Source: a bacterium
Lineage (GTDB): Bacteria > Oederibacteriota > PGYV01 > DSBP01
Assembly (NCBI GenBank): GCA_011049465.1
Contig: DSBP01000080.1
Location: 1 to 5,472 of the forward strand
Direction: 5' to 3'
Length of the DNA: 5,472 nucleotides
Shown here piece after piece: positions 1 to 5,448 of the stretch (the first letter of the stretch is position 1; every line of letters starts with the position of its first letter). Made by a program: the position numbers and the translations under genes. The notes beneath the pieces were generated by a model. The model saw only the letters and a list, made by a program, of their open reading frames with translations, was not told the DNA's origin and ran no database searches.

Positions 1-362
1 AAATCAACGAGCCCTCTTTTCACGGGTTCCATCCTGTTAGGCTTGATATCATCAGCCCACATGCTGGACGAGACATCAAGCAGTATCATTATATCTATCC
101 CTGAGTAACGGGCCTGAGACTCAACAGGCCGCCCCTGCGGCCGTGCGAGCGCGATTACAAACAGTATAATGGCGGACGCGAGCGCGAAATATTTTGCCGC
201 GGCCATTACACCGGACGGCATATTGAAAGTTTTTGACGCCATCTTCGCGTCAAAAAAACGGCTGTAGTTTCTTATTATTACCGCAACTCTCCATGCTGTA
301 ATTATAAACAGCGGGCCAAAAACAGCCAACGCCCAGAAAGCCTCCTCAGCTCCAAACCTCAA
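1..362 (-). CDS. batB: BatB-like membrane vWA-domain protein, N-terminal 120 residues (runs off left edge)
   Basis: Translating the minus strand from a TTG at 362-360 gives an uninterrupted 120-residue frame to the window edge. It begins MRFGAEEAFWALAVF, has hydrophobic segments at about residues 8-24 and 57-73, an ARPQ motif at 73-76, and then the vWA start IDIMILLDVSSSMWADD. The MIDAS metal-binding motif DxSxS is D96, S98, S100. This matches the N-terminal half of BatA/BatB proteins: two membrane helices, then a vWA domain. It is clearly paralogous to the upstream batA product, sharing the MR start, RPQ, and the DxKPNR stretch after the MIDAS motif. The start is supported by an AAGGAGGAG ribosome binding site and an in-frame TGA about ten codons upstream. 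Being second in the vWA series makes BatB the likelier name. The rest of the vWA domain and any TPR region lie outside the window. Confidence 0.88.
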   Translation of the reverse strand, partial: MRFGAEEAFWALAVFGPLFIITAWRVAVIIRNYSRFFDAKMASKTFNMPSGVMAAAKYFALASAIILFVIALARPQGRPVESQARYSGIDIMILLDVSSSMWADDIKPNRMEPVKRGLVD

Positions 363-365
363 TGT

Positions 366-374
366 CTCCTCCTT
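366..374 (-). promoter_or_regulatory. Ribosome binding site of the partial batB gene
   Basis: On the minus strand this reads AAGGAGGAG. The AAGGAGG core ends 5 nt before the TTG at 362. It is one of the strongest Shine-Dalgarno sequences in the window and it decides the TTG start, because no ATG or GTG in the same frame lies between it and the upstream TGA. A strong site suits a gene that is 348 nt from its upstream neighbour and so cannot rely on translational coupling. Confidence 0.8.
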
Positions 375-396
375 GTTTCGTTTTCGTTTCCATCAT

Positions 397-427
397 TCAG
401 CCGCGAATATCAATTTACACGTCTTTT
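397..427 (+). repeat. Decayed copy of the GTAG-headed palindromic repeat
   Basis: From 399 to 427 the sequence aligns without gaps to the intact plus-oriented copy near 554, at about 22 of 29 positions. It keeps AGCCGCGAA at the left and GTCTTTT at the right. The right stem arm has lost its G/C bases and no longer pairs well, and the GTAG head has become TCAG. It is best read as an old copy that has lost its hairpin. Confidence 0.55.
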
Positions 428-441
428 CATTCCCGTCCTTT

Positions 442-464
442 GTAGCCGCGAACTTCAGTTCGCG
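442..464 (+). repeat. REP-like palindrome, copy 1 (plus orientation)
   Basis: A GTAG tetranucleotide (442-445) precedes an 8-bp perfect inverted repeat with arms 447-454 and 457-464 (CGCGAACT TC AGTTCGCG). A tail of CGTCCTTTT follows. A GTAG or GGAG head next to a hairpin is the hallmark of REP sequences recognised by REP-associated tyrosine transposases (RAYTs, Y1-type). It forms an inverted pair with copy 2, separated by 15 nt. Confidence 0.75.
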
Positions 465-479
465 CGTCCTTTTCTAATA

Positions 480-503
480 CCGCAAACTAAAGTTTGCGGC
501 TAC
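480..503 (-). repeat. REP-like palindrome, copy 2 (minus orientation)
   Basis: CTAC at 500-503 is GTAG on the minus strand and is followed by a 9-bp perfect inverted repeat with arms 480-488 and 491-499 (CCGCAAACT AA AGTTTGCGG). Compared with copy 1, one stem pair is A-T instead of G-C, with both arms changed together. The loop read from the head is TTTA, where the plus copies have TTCA. Confidence 0.75.
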
Positions 504-519
504 GTTCAAACCACAATCA
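503..519 (+). repeat. 17-nt direct repeat, left copy
   Basis: CGTTCAAACCACAATCA here matches CGTTAAAACCACAATCA at 686-702 at 16 of 17 positions. It lies directly against the GTAG head of palindrome copy 2, so it looks like flanking sequence that was copied along with a repeat unit. Confidence 0.6.
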
Positions 520-553
520 TGCCAAACCAAAACAACCGCATTTTCCGTTTCCT

Positions 554-576
554 GTAGCCGCGAACTTCAGTTCGCG
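554..576 (+). repeat. REP-like palindrome, copy 3 (plus orientation)
   Basis: GTAG at 554-557, then arms 559-566 and 569-576 with the same stem and loop as copy 1. A tail of TGTCTTTTT follows. The sequence before the head also resembles copy 1 (CCGT, a pyrimidine run, then TGTAG). On the plus strand, hairpin plus T-run would look like an intrinsic terminator, but no gene reads in that direction, so the resemblance is probably incidental. Confidence 0.75.
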
Positions 577-604
577 TGTCTTTTTCGAAAACCGCCTTAA
601 AATA

Positions 605-628
605 CCGCGGACTAAAGTCCGCGGCTAC
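605..628 (-). repeat. REP-like palindrome, copy 4 (minus orientation)
   Basis: CTAC at 625-628 gives a minus-strand GTAG head. The arms 605-613 and 616-624 (CCGCGGACT AA AGTCCGCGG) pair perfectly over 9 bp. This copy and copy 2 share the TTTA loop and a GGTATT tail on the minus strand, so the minus-oriented copies form one subtype and the plus-oriented copies another. It pairs with copy 3 across a 28-nt spacer. Confidence 0.75.
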
Positions 629-635
629 GTTAACA

Positions 636-677
636 CGAAACCCTAAACATGAAACTTGAAACCTTCAACCTAAAACC
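636..677 (+). repeat. Degenerate 7-nt tandem repeat, six units
   Basis: Read in sevens from 636 the units are CGAAACC, CTAAACA, TGAAACT, TGAAACC, TTCAACC and TAAAACC. An adenine pair at unit positions 4-5 and a C at position 6 occur in every unit, giving a consensus near TGAAACC. No long hairpin or reading frame explains the period. Function is unknown. Heptameric low-complexity repeats occur between genes in several bacterial groups. Confidence 0.6.
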
Positions 678-685
678 CGCGCCTG

Positions 686-702
686 CGTTAAAACCACAAT
701 CA
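686..702 (+). repeat. 17-nt direct repeat, right copy
   Basis: This is the second copy of the 17-nt repeat found at 503-519, with one mismatch. No intact palindrome borders it, but CCGGGGCTACG a few bases on (705-715) resembles the head end of a minus-oriented palindrome and overlaps the batA stop codon. Confidence 0.6.
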
Positions 703-710
703 AACCGGGG

Positions 711-1694
711 CTACGCCAGCAGCCTCACTCCCCTTACCGCCTCAATCATCATCGCGGCTCCAAGCAGTATAATCCCGGCCCACAGCAAATATCCGAACAA
801 CTCCTCATAACGGTCGTACCTCTTTACCTCTCTCTCCCTTTTTTCAAGCCGCGCGATGGTATCGTATATCTCACCCAGTTTTTTCTCGTCTTCTGCCCTG
901 AAATACCTTCCTCCGGCAGCGGCTGCCATTGCCTTTAAAAGCTGCTCGTCCGGCTCCTCATAACTCACCTGCCTCGGTATTCCGAACCTGTCCACAAAAC
1001 TCATTGTTGCCCCGCCCTTTTTTCCTATGCCTATGGTATAAACCTTTACCTTTTTTACAGCCGCTATTTTTGCCGCTTCCATGGGGTTAACACCCCTGTT
1101 ATTGACGCCGTCTGTCGCGAGTATAAGAAGCTTGTCGCTGCCGGCCGGCGCAGCCTCGAGCCTGTTGACGGATGTTATTATCGCGTCGCCTATTGCCGTT
1201 CCGTCTATCCTTATTGTCTGAAAATCGACCCGGTTGATAAAATTATTCACTATCTCGTAATCTATTGTAAGCGGGCACTGGCTGAAGCTTGTGCCGGCGA
1301 AGACAACCAGCCCAACCCTGTCGCCTGATAGGCCCGATACAAATTTTCGCAGCACGTCTTTTGCGGCCTCAAGCCTGTTCGGCTTCAGGTCATTTGCCTG
1401 CATGCTGCCCGATATGTCAAGGGCGAGTATAATGTCTATGCCTTCCATCTTTTCTGTTGTCTCTTCCTTTACAAGCTGAGGCCTTAGCAGCGCCGCCACA
1501 AAAAGAAAAACAGCCGCAGCTTTGAGAATATCGGGCAGATACACAAGAAAACCCGGCGCAGACGCCTTTGACGCTGACGCCGTATTTGAAAAAACCGCTT
1601 TTCTGACGCGCCAAACCCTGAAAAAAATAAATATAAGCGCGGCTGCCGCAAAAACCACCGCGAGAAAGATGAATTCCTGCCCCGCGAGCCTCAA
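711..1694 (-). CDS. batA: BatA-like membrane-anchored vWA-domain protein
   Basis: This 327-residue protein has the full BatA layout: hydrophobic segments at about 8-26 and 57-72, an RPQ motif at 71-73, a vWA domain from about 86 to 285, and a C-terminal membrane helix at about 300-318. The metal-ion-dependent adhesion site looks complete: DISGS gives D93, S95 and S97, with T166 in DGTAIGDA and D195 in LATDG. Proteins of this type sit in the inner membrane and are thought to be partners of MoxR ATPases. Bat genes were named for aerotolerance in Bacteroides, but the biochemical role remains unclear. The start codon is TTG, overlapping the DUF58 stop as TTGA, with AAGGGG 6 nt upstream, which implies translational coupling. 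The near-identical MR start of the downstream paralogue supports this choice. The stop is TAG at 711-713. Confidence 0.93.
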   Translation of the reverse strand: MRLAGQEFIFLAVVFAAAALIFIFFRVWRVRKAVFSNTASASKASAPGFLVYLPDILKAAAVFLFVAALLRPQLVKEETTEKMEGIDIILALDISGSMQANDLKPNRLEAAKDVLRKFVSGLSGDRVGLVVFAGTSFSQCPLTIDYEIVNNFINRVDFQTIRIDGTAIGDAIITSVNRLEAAPAGSDKLLILATDGVNNRGVNPMEAAKIAAVKKVKVYTIGIGKKGGATMSFVDRFGIPRQVSYEEPDEQLLKAMAAAAGGRYFRAEDEKKLGEIYDTIARLEKREREVKRYDRYEELFGYLLWAGIILLGAAMMIEAVRGVRLLA

Positions 1695-2575
1695 CGCGCG
1701 CCCCTTTTTTCCCTTTTTTTGAAAAACGCGGTCAAATCCTTTATATACGGCCTGCCGCAGGTAAGAGTAATGACGTCCACTCCCGCTGCGCGGAATATTT
1801 TTTGCAGCCTTGCCTCGGCAGCAGCAGCATGTTTTTCATAACGCGCGGCAGCCGCCCTGTCTGATGTATTTATCCATATTTCCCTTCCTGCCTCAGCGTC
1901 ATAAAAGGGCACTATGCCCATATCAGGGACCGCGCTGTCTGCCCTGTCCCTCAACACAACAGCTATAACGTCATGCCTGTGCCTGACAGCCTTTAAAGCG
2001 TCCCTGAAATCGCCCGCGTCATAAAAATCGGATATAAGAAAAATAGTGCTTCTCTTTTTCAGGATATGAGCGAGATGCATAAGTGCCGCGGCTATGTTTG
2101 TCCCCTCTCCCTTTTTTTTGTGATAAAGTATCTCCCTTATTATCCTTAAGACGTGCTTTCTTCCCTTTTTGGGAGGGATATATTTTTCAACGCCCGAAGA
2201 GAACCCCATGAACCCGACCCTGTCGTTATTAACGCTTGCGGTAAAACCCAGCGCCGCGGTAAACTCGAACATAAGCTCGGTCTTTGTGTTTTCCATTGAG
2301 CCGAACCCGAGCGAGCCGCTCATATCCGCGGCGAAAAAAACCTGCAGTTCCCTCTCCTCGATAAAAGTTTTTACGAAGGGGGCGTTCATTCTGGCGGTCA
2401 CGTTCCAGTCAATGGCGCGGATATCATCGCCCTCAGCGTATTCGCGCACCTCGGAAAACTCAACACCCCTGCCTTTAAAAGAGGAAAGATACTCCCCCTG
2501 AAGCACGGTGTTTACCAGGTGTTTTGTCGTTATCTCAATTCTTTTTATCTTTTTAAGTATATCTTTGGAGATCAA
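1691..2575 (-). CDS. DUF58 (vWA-like) protein of the MoxR/Bat cluster
   Basis: This 294-residue protein is soluble throughout. Residues 1-30 (ILKKIKRIEI then HLVNTVLQGEY) and the signature FKGRGVEFSEVREY plus GDDIRAIDWNVTAR at about 33-62 are characteristic of DUF58. A vWA-like fold follows, with DMSGS at 84-88 resembling a MIDAS motif and LISDF at 180-184. DUF58 proteins are almost always encoded next to moxR, and are thought to work with it, but no reaction is established. The start is TTG at 2575-2573, chosen because the N-terminus lines up with the family; the next methionine (residue 63) would remove the signature. There is only a weak GGGGG-type ribosome binding site. The gene is 33 nt from the moxR stop and in the same frame as moxR. 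It overlaps batA by 4 nt. Confidence 0.92.
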   Translation of the reverse strand: MISKDILKKIKRIEITTKHLVNTVLQGEYLSSFKGRGVEFSEVREYAEGDDIRAIDWNVTARMNAPFVKTFIEERELQVFFAADMSGSLGFGSMENTKTELMFEFTAALGFTASVNNDRVGFMGFSSGVEKYIPPKKGRKHVLRIIREILYHKKKGEGTNIAAALMHLAHILKKRSTIFLISDFYDAGDFRDALKAVRHRHDVIAVVLRDRADSAVPDMGIVPFYDAEAGREIWINTSDRAAAARYEKHAAAAEARLQKIFRAAGVDVITLTCGRPYIKDLTAFFKKREKRGAR

Positions 2576-2608
2576 GGCTTCGCCCCCGCTTTCCGACGGA
2601 GTCCCGCT

Positions 2609-3592
2609 TCACGGAACCTTTATCTTGTTGATTATCTGATTTATGACGTCGTCAGGCGTGACTTCCTCAGCCTCAGCCTCATAAGACAGAATCAGCCTGT
2701 GCCTTAGAACCTCGTAAACAACCGCCTTGATGTCGTCAGGCGACACGTACCCGTTTCCGTTTATAAAAGCGCGCGCCTTTGCCGCCCGGATAAGGCTGAT
2801 TGACGCCCTCGGCGAGCATCCGTATTCAATCAAATGCGCAAGCTCCAGTTTGTAATCGGCGGGCTCCCTCGTGGCGAAGACGATGTCCGTCACATAGCCC
2901 TTTATCTTTTCATCAACATAAACACCGTCAACCGCCTCTCTCATATCAAGTATGTCGGCGGGTTTCAGGACAACCGGCACCTTTATCTCTTCGCCTGTCG
3001 TGTTTCTGTCTATTATCACAGACTCCTCTTCTTTTGTCGGGTAATCCACAACAACCTTGAGCAGGAACCTGTCAATCTGCGCCTCGGGCAGCGGATATGC
3101 CCCTTCTGTCTCAATGGGATTTTGCGTGGCAAGGACTATGAATGGCTCGGCAAGCGTAAATGTCCTGTCTCCTATGGTCACCTGTTTTTCCTGCATTGCC
3201 TCAAGCATGGCCGACTGAACCTTGGCAGGCGCCCTGTTTATCTCGTCAGCCAGCACTATATTCGCGAAGACCGGCCCCTTTGAGACGCTGAAATCGCACG
3301 TCTTGGCGTTATAAACCCTTGTGCCTATAAGGTCAGCGGGAAGCAAATCAGGGGTGAACTGTATCCTCGAAAAATCCGCGTGTATGGTCCTTGCCAGGGT
3401 CCTGACAGCCAGTGTTTTCGCCAGCCCGGGCACGCCCTCAAGAAGTATATGGCCGCGCGCGAGCAGCCCTGTCACAAGGCCGCGCATCATCGCCTCCTGT
3501 CCGACTATGACTTTTTCAGCCTCCAAAAAAACCCTCTTTAATTTTTCCGATTTTTCCCTGTCCTTTGCGCTGAGCTTGACAACTTTACTCAT
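2609..3592 (-). CDS. moxR: MoxR-family AAA+ ATPase
   Basis: With the ATG at 3592-3590 the product has 327 residues, the usual MoxR size. It shows Walker A GVPGLAKT (53-60), Walker B VLADEINRAP (113-122), sensor 1 ATQNP (155-159), the AYPLPEAQIDRF segment (165-176) and sensor 2 GCSPRAS (258-264), followed by the AAA lid domain. MoxR ATPases are cytoplasmic and are believed to act as chaperones that remodel or activate vWA partners, which fits the DUF58, batA and batB genes downstream. A GTG nine nucleotides further upstream is also open, but GGAGGT at 3600-3605 sits 7 nt before this ATG and overlaps that GTG, so the ATG is preferred. The gene follows the transpeptidase after 54 nt and ends with TGA. 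Confidence 0.95.
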   Translation of the reverse strand: MSKVVKLSAKDREKSEKLKRVFLEAEKVIVGQEAMMRGLVTGLLARGHILLEGVPGLAKTLAVRTLARTIHADFSRIQFTPDLLPADLIGTRVYNAKTCDFSVSKGPVFANIVLADEINRAPAKVQSAMLEAMQEKQVTIGDRTFTLAEPFIVLATQNPIETEGAYPLPEAQIDRFLLKVVVDYPTKEEESVIIDRNTTGEEIKVPVVLKPADILDMREAVDGVYVDEKIKGYVTDIVFATREPADYKLELAHLIEYGCSPRASISLIRAAKARAFINGNGYVSPDDIKAVVYEVLRHRLILSYEAEAEEVTPDDVINQIINKIKVP

Positions 3593-3599
3593 GTGCTCC

Positions 3600-3605
3600 A
3601 CCTCC
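3600..3605 (-). promoter_or_regulatory. Ribosome binding site that fixes the moxR start
   Basis: The minus strand reads GGAGGT, 7 nt before the ATG at 3592. The alternative GTG start at 3601-3599 lies within this site, so it is unlikely to be used. Confidence 0.75.
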
Positions 3606-3646
3606 GCTGTTTTTCTGCTGCTTCCACACGGAATAAAACCGCGCGG

Positions 3647-4396
3647 CTAATCAGATGTTCTTTCTATTATTACCATCATCCCTTTTTGGACGTAGCGCGC
3701 CAGCTCCTCTATGCCGCTGTTGTTAAGCCTCACGCATCCGGTTGTGGCGTCATGGCCCAGGGACTCCCCGTCATTTGTGCCGTGAATCGCTATTCCTCCT
3801 CCGATGCCCCTGCCCTGAGGGACGAGCCCCTTTGCCTTTGCCTCATTGTGCCTCTTCCTGTCTCCGGCATCCGGGTAATTTATCCTCATGAACACGGGCC
3901 CGTAAGCATCTGTGCCGAGGTCCTCGTCGCTGCCGAACTTCCTGTGCCCGTCGGAGGCTTTAAGATGAAGAGCGTTCATTGAGCTCAGCCTGCGTTTTCC
4001 CGCCTCATATTTATCAACACGCGCCTTGAGCCCGTCTTTGAGCGTTTTTGTATCCCTGCCGGCTGCGTCCGCCTCTTTTACACGCTCCTCAAAAGCCTCA
4101 ACCCACCATGGCTTCGCGTAACTGTAAATTTCAGTAATGGAATAAACACCCTCGGGAGTCCTCATATCGCCGCGGTAAAGTTTGTTTCCTTTTTGCGCGC
4201 CCGATGCGATTTTATAAACCTTCTTAACATCGAGCTGCCTGTCAATAAGCTTCAGCTCCTTCGCTTCCTTGTCAACATAAATAAAGTAGGCATGGGGGTA
4301 ATCAAGGGTTATTTCCCTGATGTTGTTCCATAGGGGCCCCGCGAAGACAAGAACGGGCAATAACAGCGCCAAAACAGCGGATATCAATCTTTTCAT
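3647..4396 (-). CDS. Exported L,D-transpeptidase (YkuD domain)
   Basis: This 249-residue protein has an N-terminal signal peptide: MKR, a hydrophobic stretch to about residue 18, and a VFA-G cleavage site after residue 19. The YkuD catalytic domain shows TPEGVYSI (80-87), IHGT (204-207) and TTGCVRLNN (218-226). H205, C221 and R223 are the expected catalytic or motif residues. Such enzymes act in the periplasm, cross-linking peptidoglycan stem peptides through meso-diaminopimelate or attaching proteins to the wall. Between the TPEG and HGT motifs lies a lysine- and glutamate-rich, probably helical insert at about 95-140, longer than in minimal YkuD domains. No LysM or other binding domain is present. 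The ATG is 9 nt after the deaminase stop, with GGAAGAG in that gap as ribosome binding site, so the two genes are probably cotranscribed. Which wall linkage it makes cannot be read from the sequence. Confidence 0.93.
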   Translation of the reverse strand: MKRLISAVLALLLPVLVFAGPLWNNIREITLDYPHAYFIYVDKEAKELKLIDRQLDVKKVYKIASGAQKGNKLYRGDMRTPEGVYSITEIYSYAKPWWVEAFEERVKEADAAGRDTKTLKDGLKARVDKYEAGKRRLSSMNALHLKASDGHRKFGSDEDLGTDAYGPVFMRINYPDAGDRKRHNEAKAKGLVPQGRGIGGGIAIHGTNDGESLGHDATTGCVRLNNSGIEELARYVQKGMMVIIERTSD

Positions 4397-4405
4397 TTCT
4401 CTTCC

Positions 4406-5437
4406 CTAATCAAGAACACTTATTGAGAGCCGCGGCCTTTGAACAACCTCAAAAGCCACCCCTGCCTCCCCAAACAGCTCCTCATAAGATTTGTCCGGAT
4501 ACCGGTTTGCCGTCACGAATCTTTTAATCTTGGCGTTCACAACCATCTTCGCGCATATGATGCATGGCGAGTGAGTGCAGTAGATTGTGGCCCCTTCTGT
4601 GGGCGAACCCCGCAGGGCCGCCTGTATTATGGCGTTTTGCTCCGCGTGTATTGCCCTGCATATCTCGTGGCGCGTGCCCGAGGCTATTCCCATCCGGTCG
4701 CGCAGACAGCCAAGCTCTGTGCAGTCCTTTACTCCCGATGCCGCGCCGTTATAACCCGAGCTCACAAGATGATTGCCTTTTACTATGACAGCGCCAATAT
4801 GATGCCTTATACAGGTTGAACGCTCGGCCACAAGATATGCCATCTTCATAAAATACTCGTCCCACGAAGGCCTTTTGTAGGGCGTATAATTCAGCTCCTT
4901 CAGTATCTTTTCAAGCTGCGCGAAGAGCGATGCCGTGTCTTTTGAGTTGTCTATTTTAATGTCGGACATTTCAAAACATTTTTTGAGCTGCTGCGCGTTT
5001 TTGTCCGTGGAATTTTCAAGTTCTTCCTTTGCCTTAAACCCCTCAAAACTTATCCTGTTCTCACCCTCTCGCGACCTCTTTACCGCGCGCTCATACCTTA
5101 CCCGGGCGTCAGCGTCAATGCCTATCAGCGTAAAATTTTTAAGGCTCCCGCGTAGCTCCTCTATCTCAGCCGGATTGCGGATGGAGTCAATTACCGCCTG
5201 CGGCATGTTCTTTATTTTGGCGGCTGTCCTTGCCGCGAGCACTGCGGCGCCCTCCTTTTCCCTCAGCTCGTTGCCCATCCTTATAAGGCTGTCACGGCCG
5301 GATTCAATCCCGCGCTCTTTGAGTTCTGCCCTTAATATATCCGACAGGGAAAAAGCAGTAAAACAATGGTTGTCAACAAGATATCTTATTGCCTCGCCTT
5401 TTCCGGCCGCGTTTGGCCCCGTAAAACCGATAAACAT
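4406..5437 (-). CDS. Two-domain protein: P-loop nucleotide-kinase-like domain fused to dCMP deaminase
   Basis: From the ATG at 5437-5435 the product has 343 residues. Residues 1-185 form a P-loop domain with GPNAAGKGE (7-15), similar to adenylate-kinase or dephospho-CoA-kinase folds. Residues about 188-343 are a dCMP/cytidine deaminase domain starting RPSWDEYFMKMA. It has HAEQNAI (264-270; H264 zinc ligand, E266 catalytic) and PCIIC (291-295; C292 and C295 zinc ligands). C209, C239, C244 and C260 may hold a second, structural zinc. The expected reaction is dCMP to dUMP, feeding thymidylate synthesis. Yeast Dcd1, as I recall it, has the same order of domains and a very similar RPSWDxYFMK junction; antiphage dCTP deaminases also pair a P-loop domain with a deaminase. 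A start eight codons upstream (5461) is possible, but AGGAGG 5 nt before this ATG favours it. Only 35 nt of upstream sequence are in the window, so no promoter can be judged. Confidence 0.9.
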   Translation of the reverse strand: MFIGFTGPNAAGKGEAIRYLVDNHCFTAFSLSDILRAELKERGIESGRDSLIRMGNELREKEGAAVLAARTAAKIKNMPQAVIDSIRNPAEIEELRGSLKNFTLIGIDADARVRYERAVKRSREGENRISFEGFKAKEELENSTDKNAQQLKKCFEMSDIKIDNSKDTASLFAQLEKILKELNYTPYKRPSWDEYFMKMAYLVAERSTCIRHHIGAVIVKGNHLVSSGYNGAASGVKDCTELGCLRDRMGIASGTRHEICRAIHAEQNAIIQAALRGSPTEGATIYCTHSPCIICAKMVVNAKIKRFVTANRYPDKSYEELFGEAGVAFEVVQRPRLSISVLD

Positions 5438-5442
5438 AAAAA

Positions 5443-5448
5443 CCTCCT
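5443..5448 (-). promoter_or_regulatory. Ribosome binding site that fixes the deaminase start
   Basis: The minus strand reads AGGAGG, separated by five T residues from the ATG at 5437. The longer frame starting at 5461 would place this site inside the coding sequence, which makes the shorter form more likely. The protein then begins MFIGFTGPNAAGKG, with the P-loop directly at the N-terminus as in nucleotide kinases. Confidence 0.75.

Larger units (their letters stand above)
363..710. other. Repeat-filled non-coding gap between batA and batB
   Basis: This 348-nt stretch separates two genes that normally sit next to each other, while the other junctions in the series are a 4-nt overlap or gaps of 9 to 54 nt. 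I see no plausible protein. It contains four intact GTAG-headed palindromes, one decayed copy, a 7-nt degenerate tandem repeat and a 17-nt direct repeat, all listed separately. A convincing sigma70-type promoter for batB was not found: TTGATA at 408-413 (minus strand) has no matching -10 box. No hairpin followed by a T-run was found in the direction of the operon, so read-through from batA into batB is probable but unproven. Confidence 0.8.

Noticed and set aside
385..413. Possible sigma70 promoter for batB with TTGATA as -35 box
   Set aside because: At the expected 17-nt spacing the minus strand reads GAAACG, which is not a -10 box, and the TTGATA falls in the decayed repeat.
447..473. Intrinsic terminator (hairpin plus T-rich tail) on the plus strand, also at 559-585
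   Set aside because: The hairpin and pyrimidine tail fit the pattern, but no plus-strand gene precedes them and the tail belongs to the repeat unit itself, so a terminator role is not supported.
442..628. Possible CRISPR array
   Set aside because: The repeats alternate in orientation, differ in stem sequence, have unequal short spacers (15 to 50 nt) and no cas gene is present.
2834..3283. Plus-strand open frame of 149 codons opposite moxR
   Set aside because: It lies entirely within the strongly supported moxR gene, has no recognisable domain and no good ribosome binding site; it is an antisense shadow.
3639..3646. Self-complementary CCGCGCGG just after the transpeptidase stop, as a terminator or repeat remnant
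   Set aside because: The 8-mer has no loop, no T-run follows at once, and there is no GTAG head. It could be a chance palindrome.
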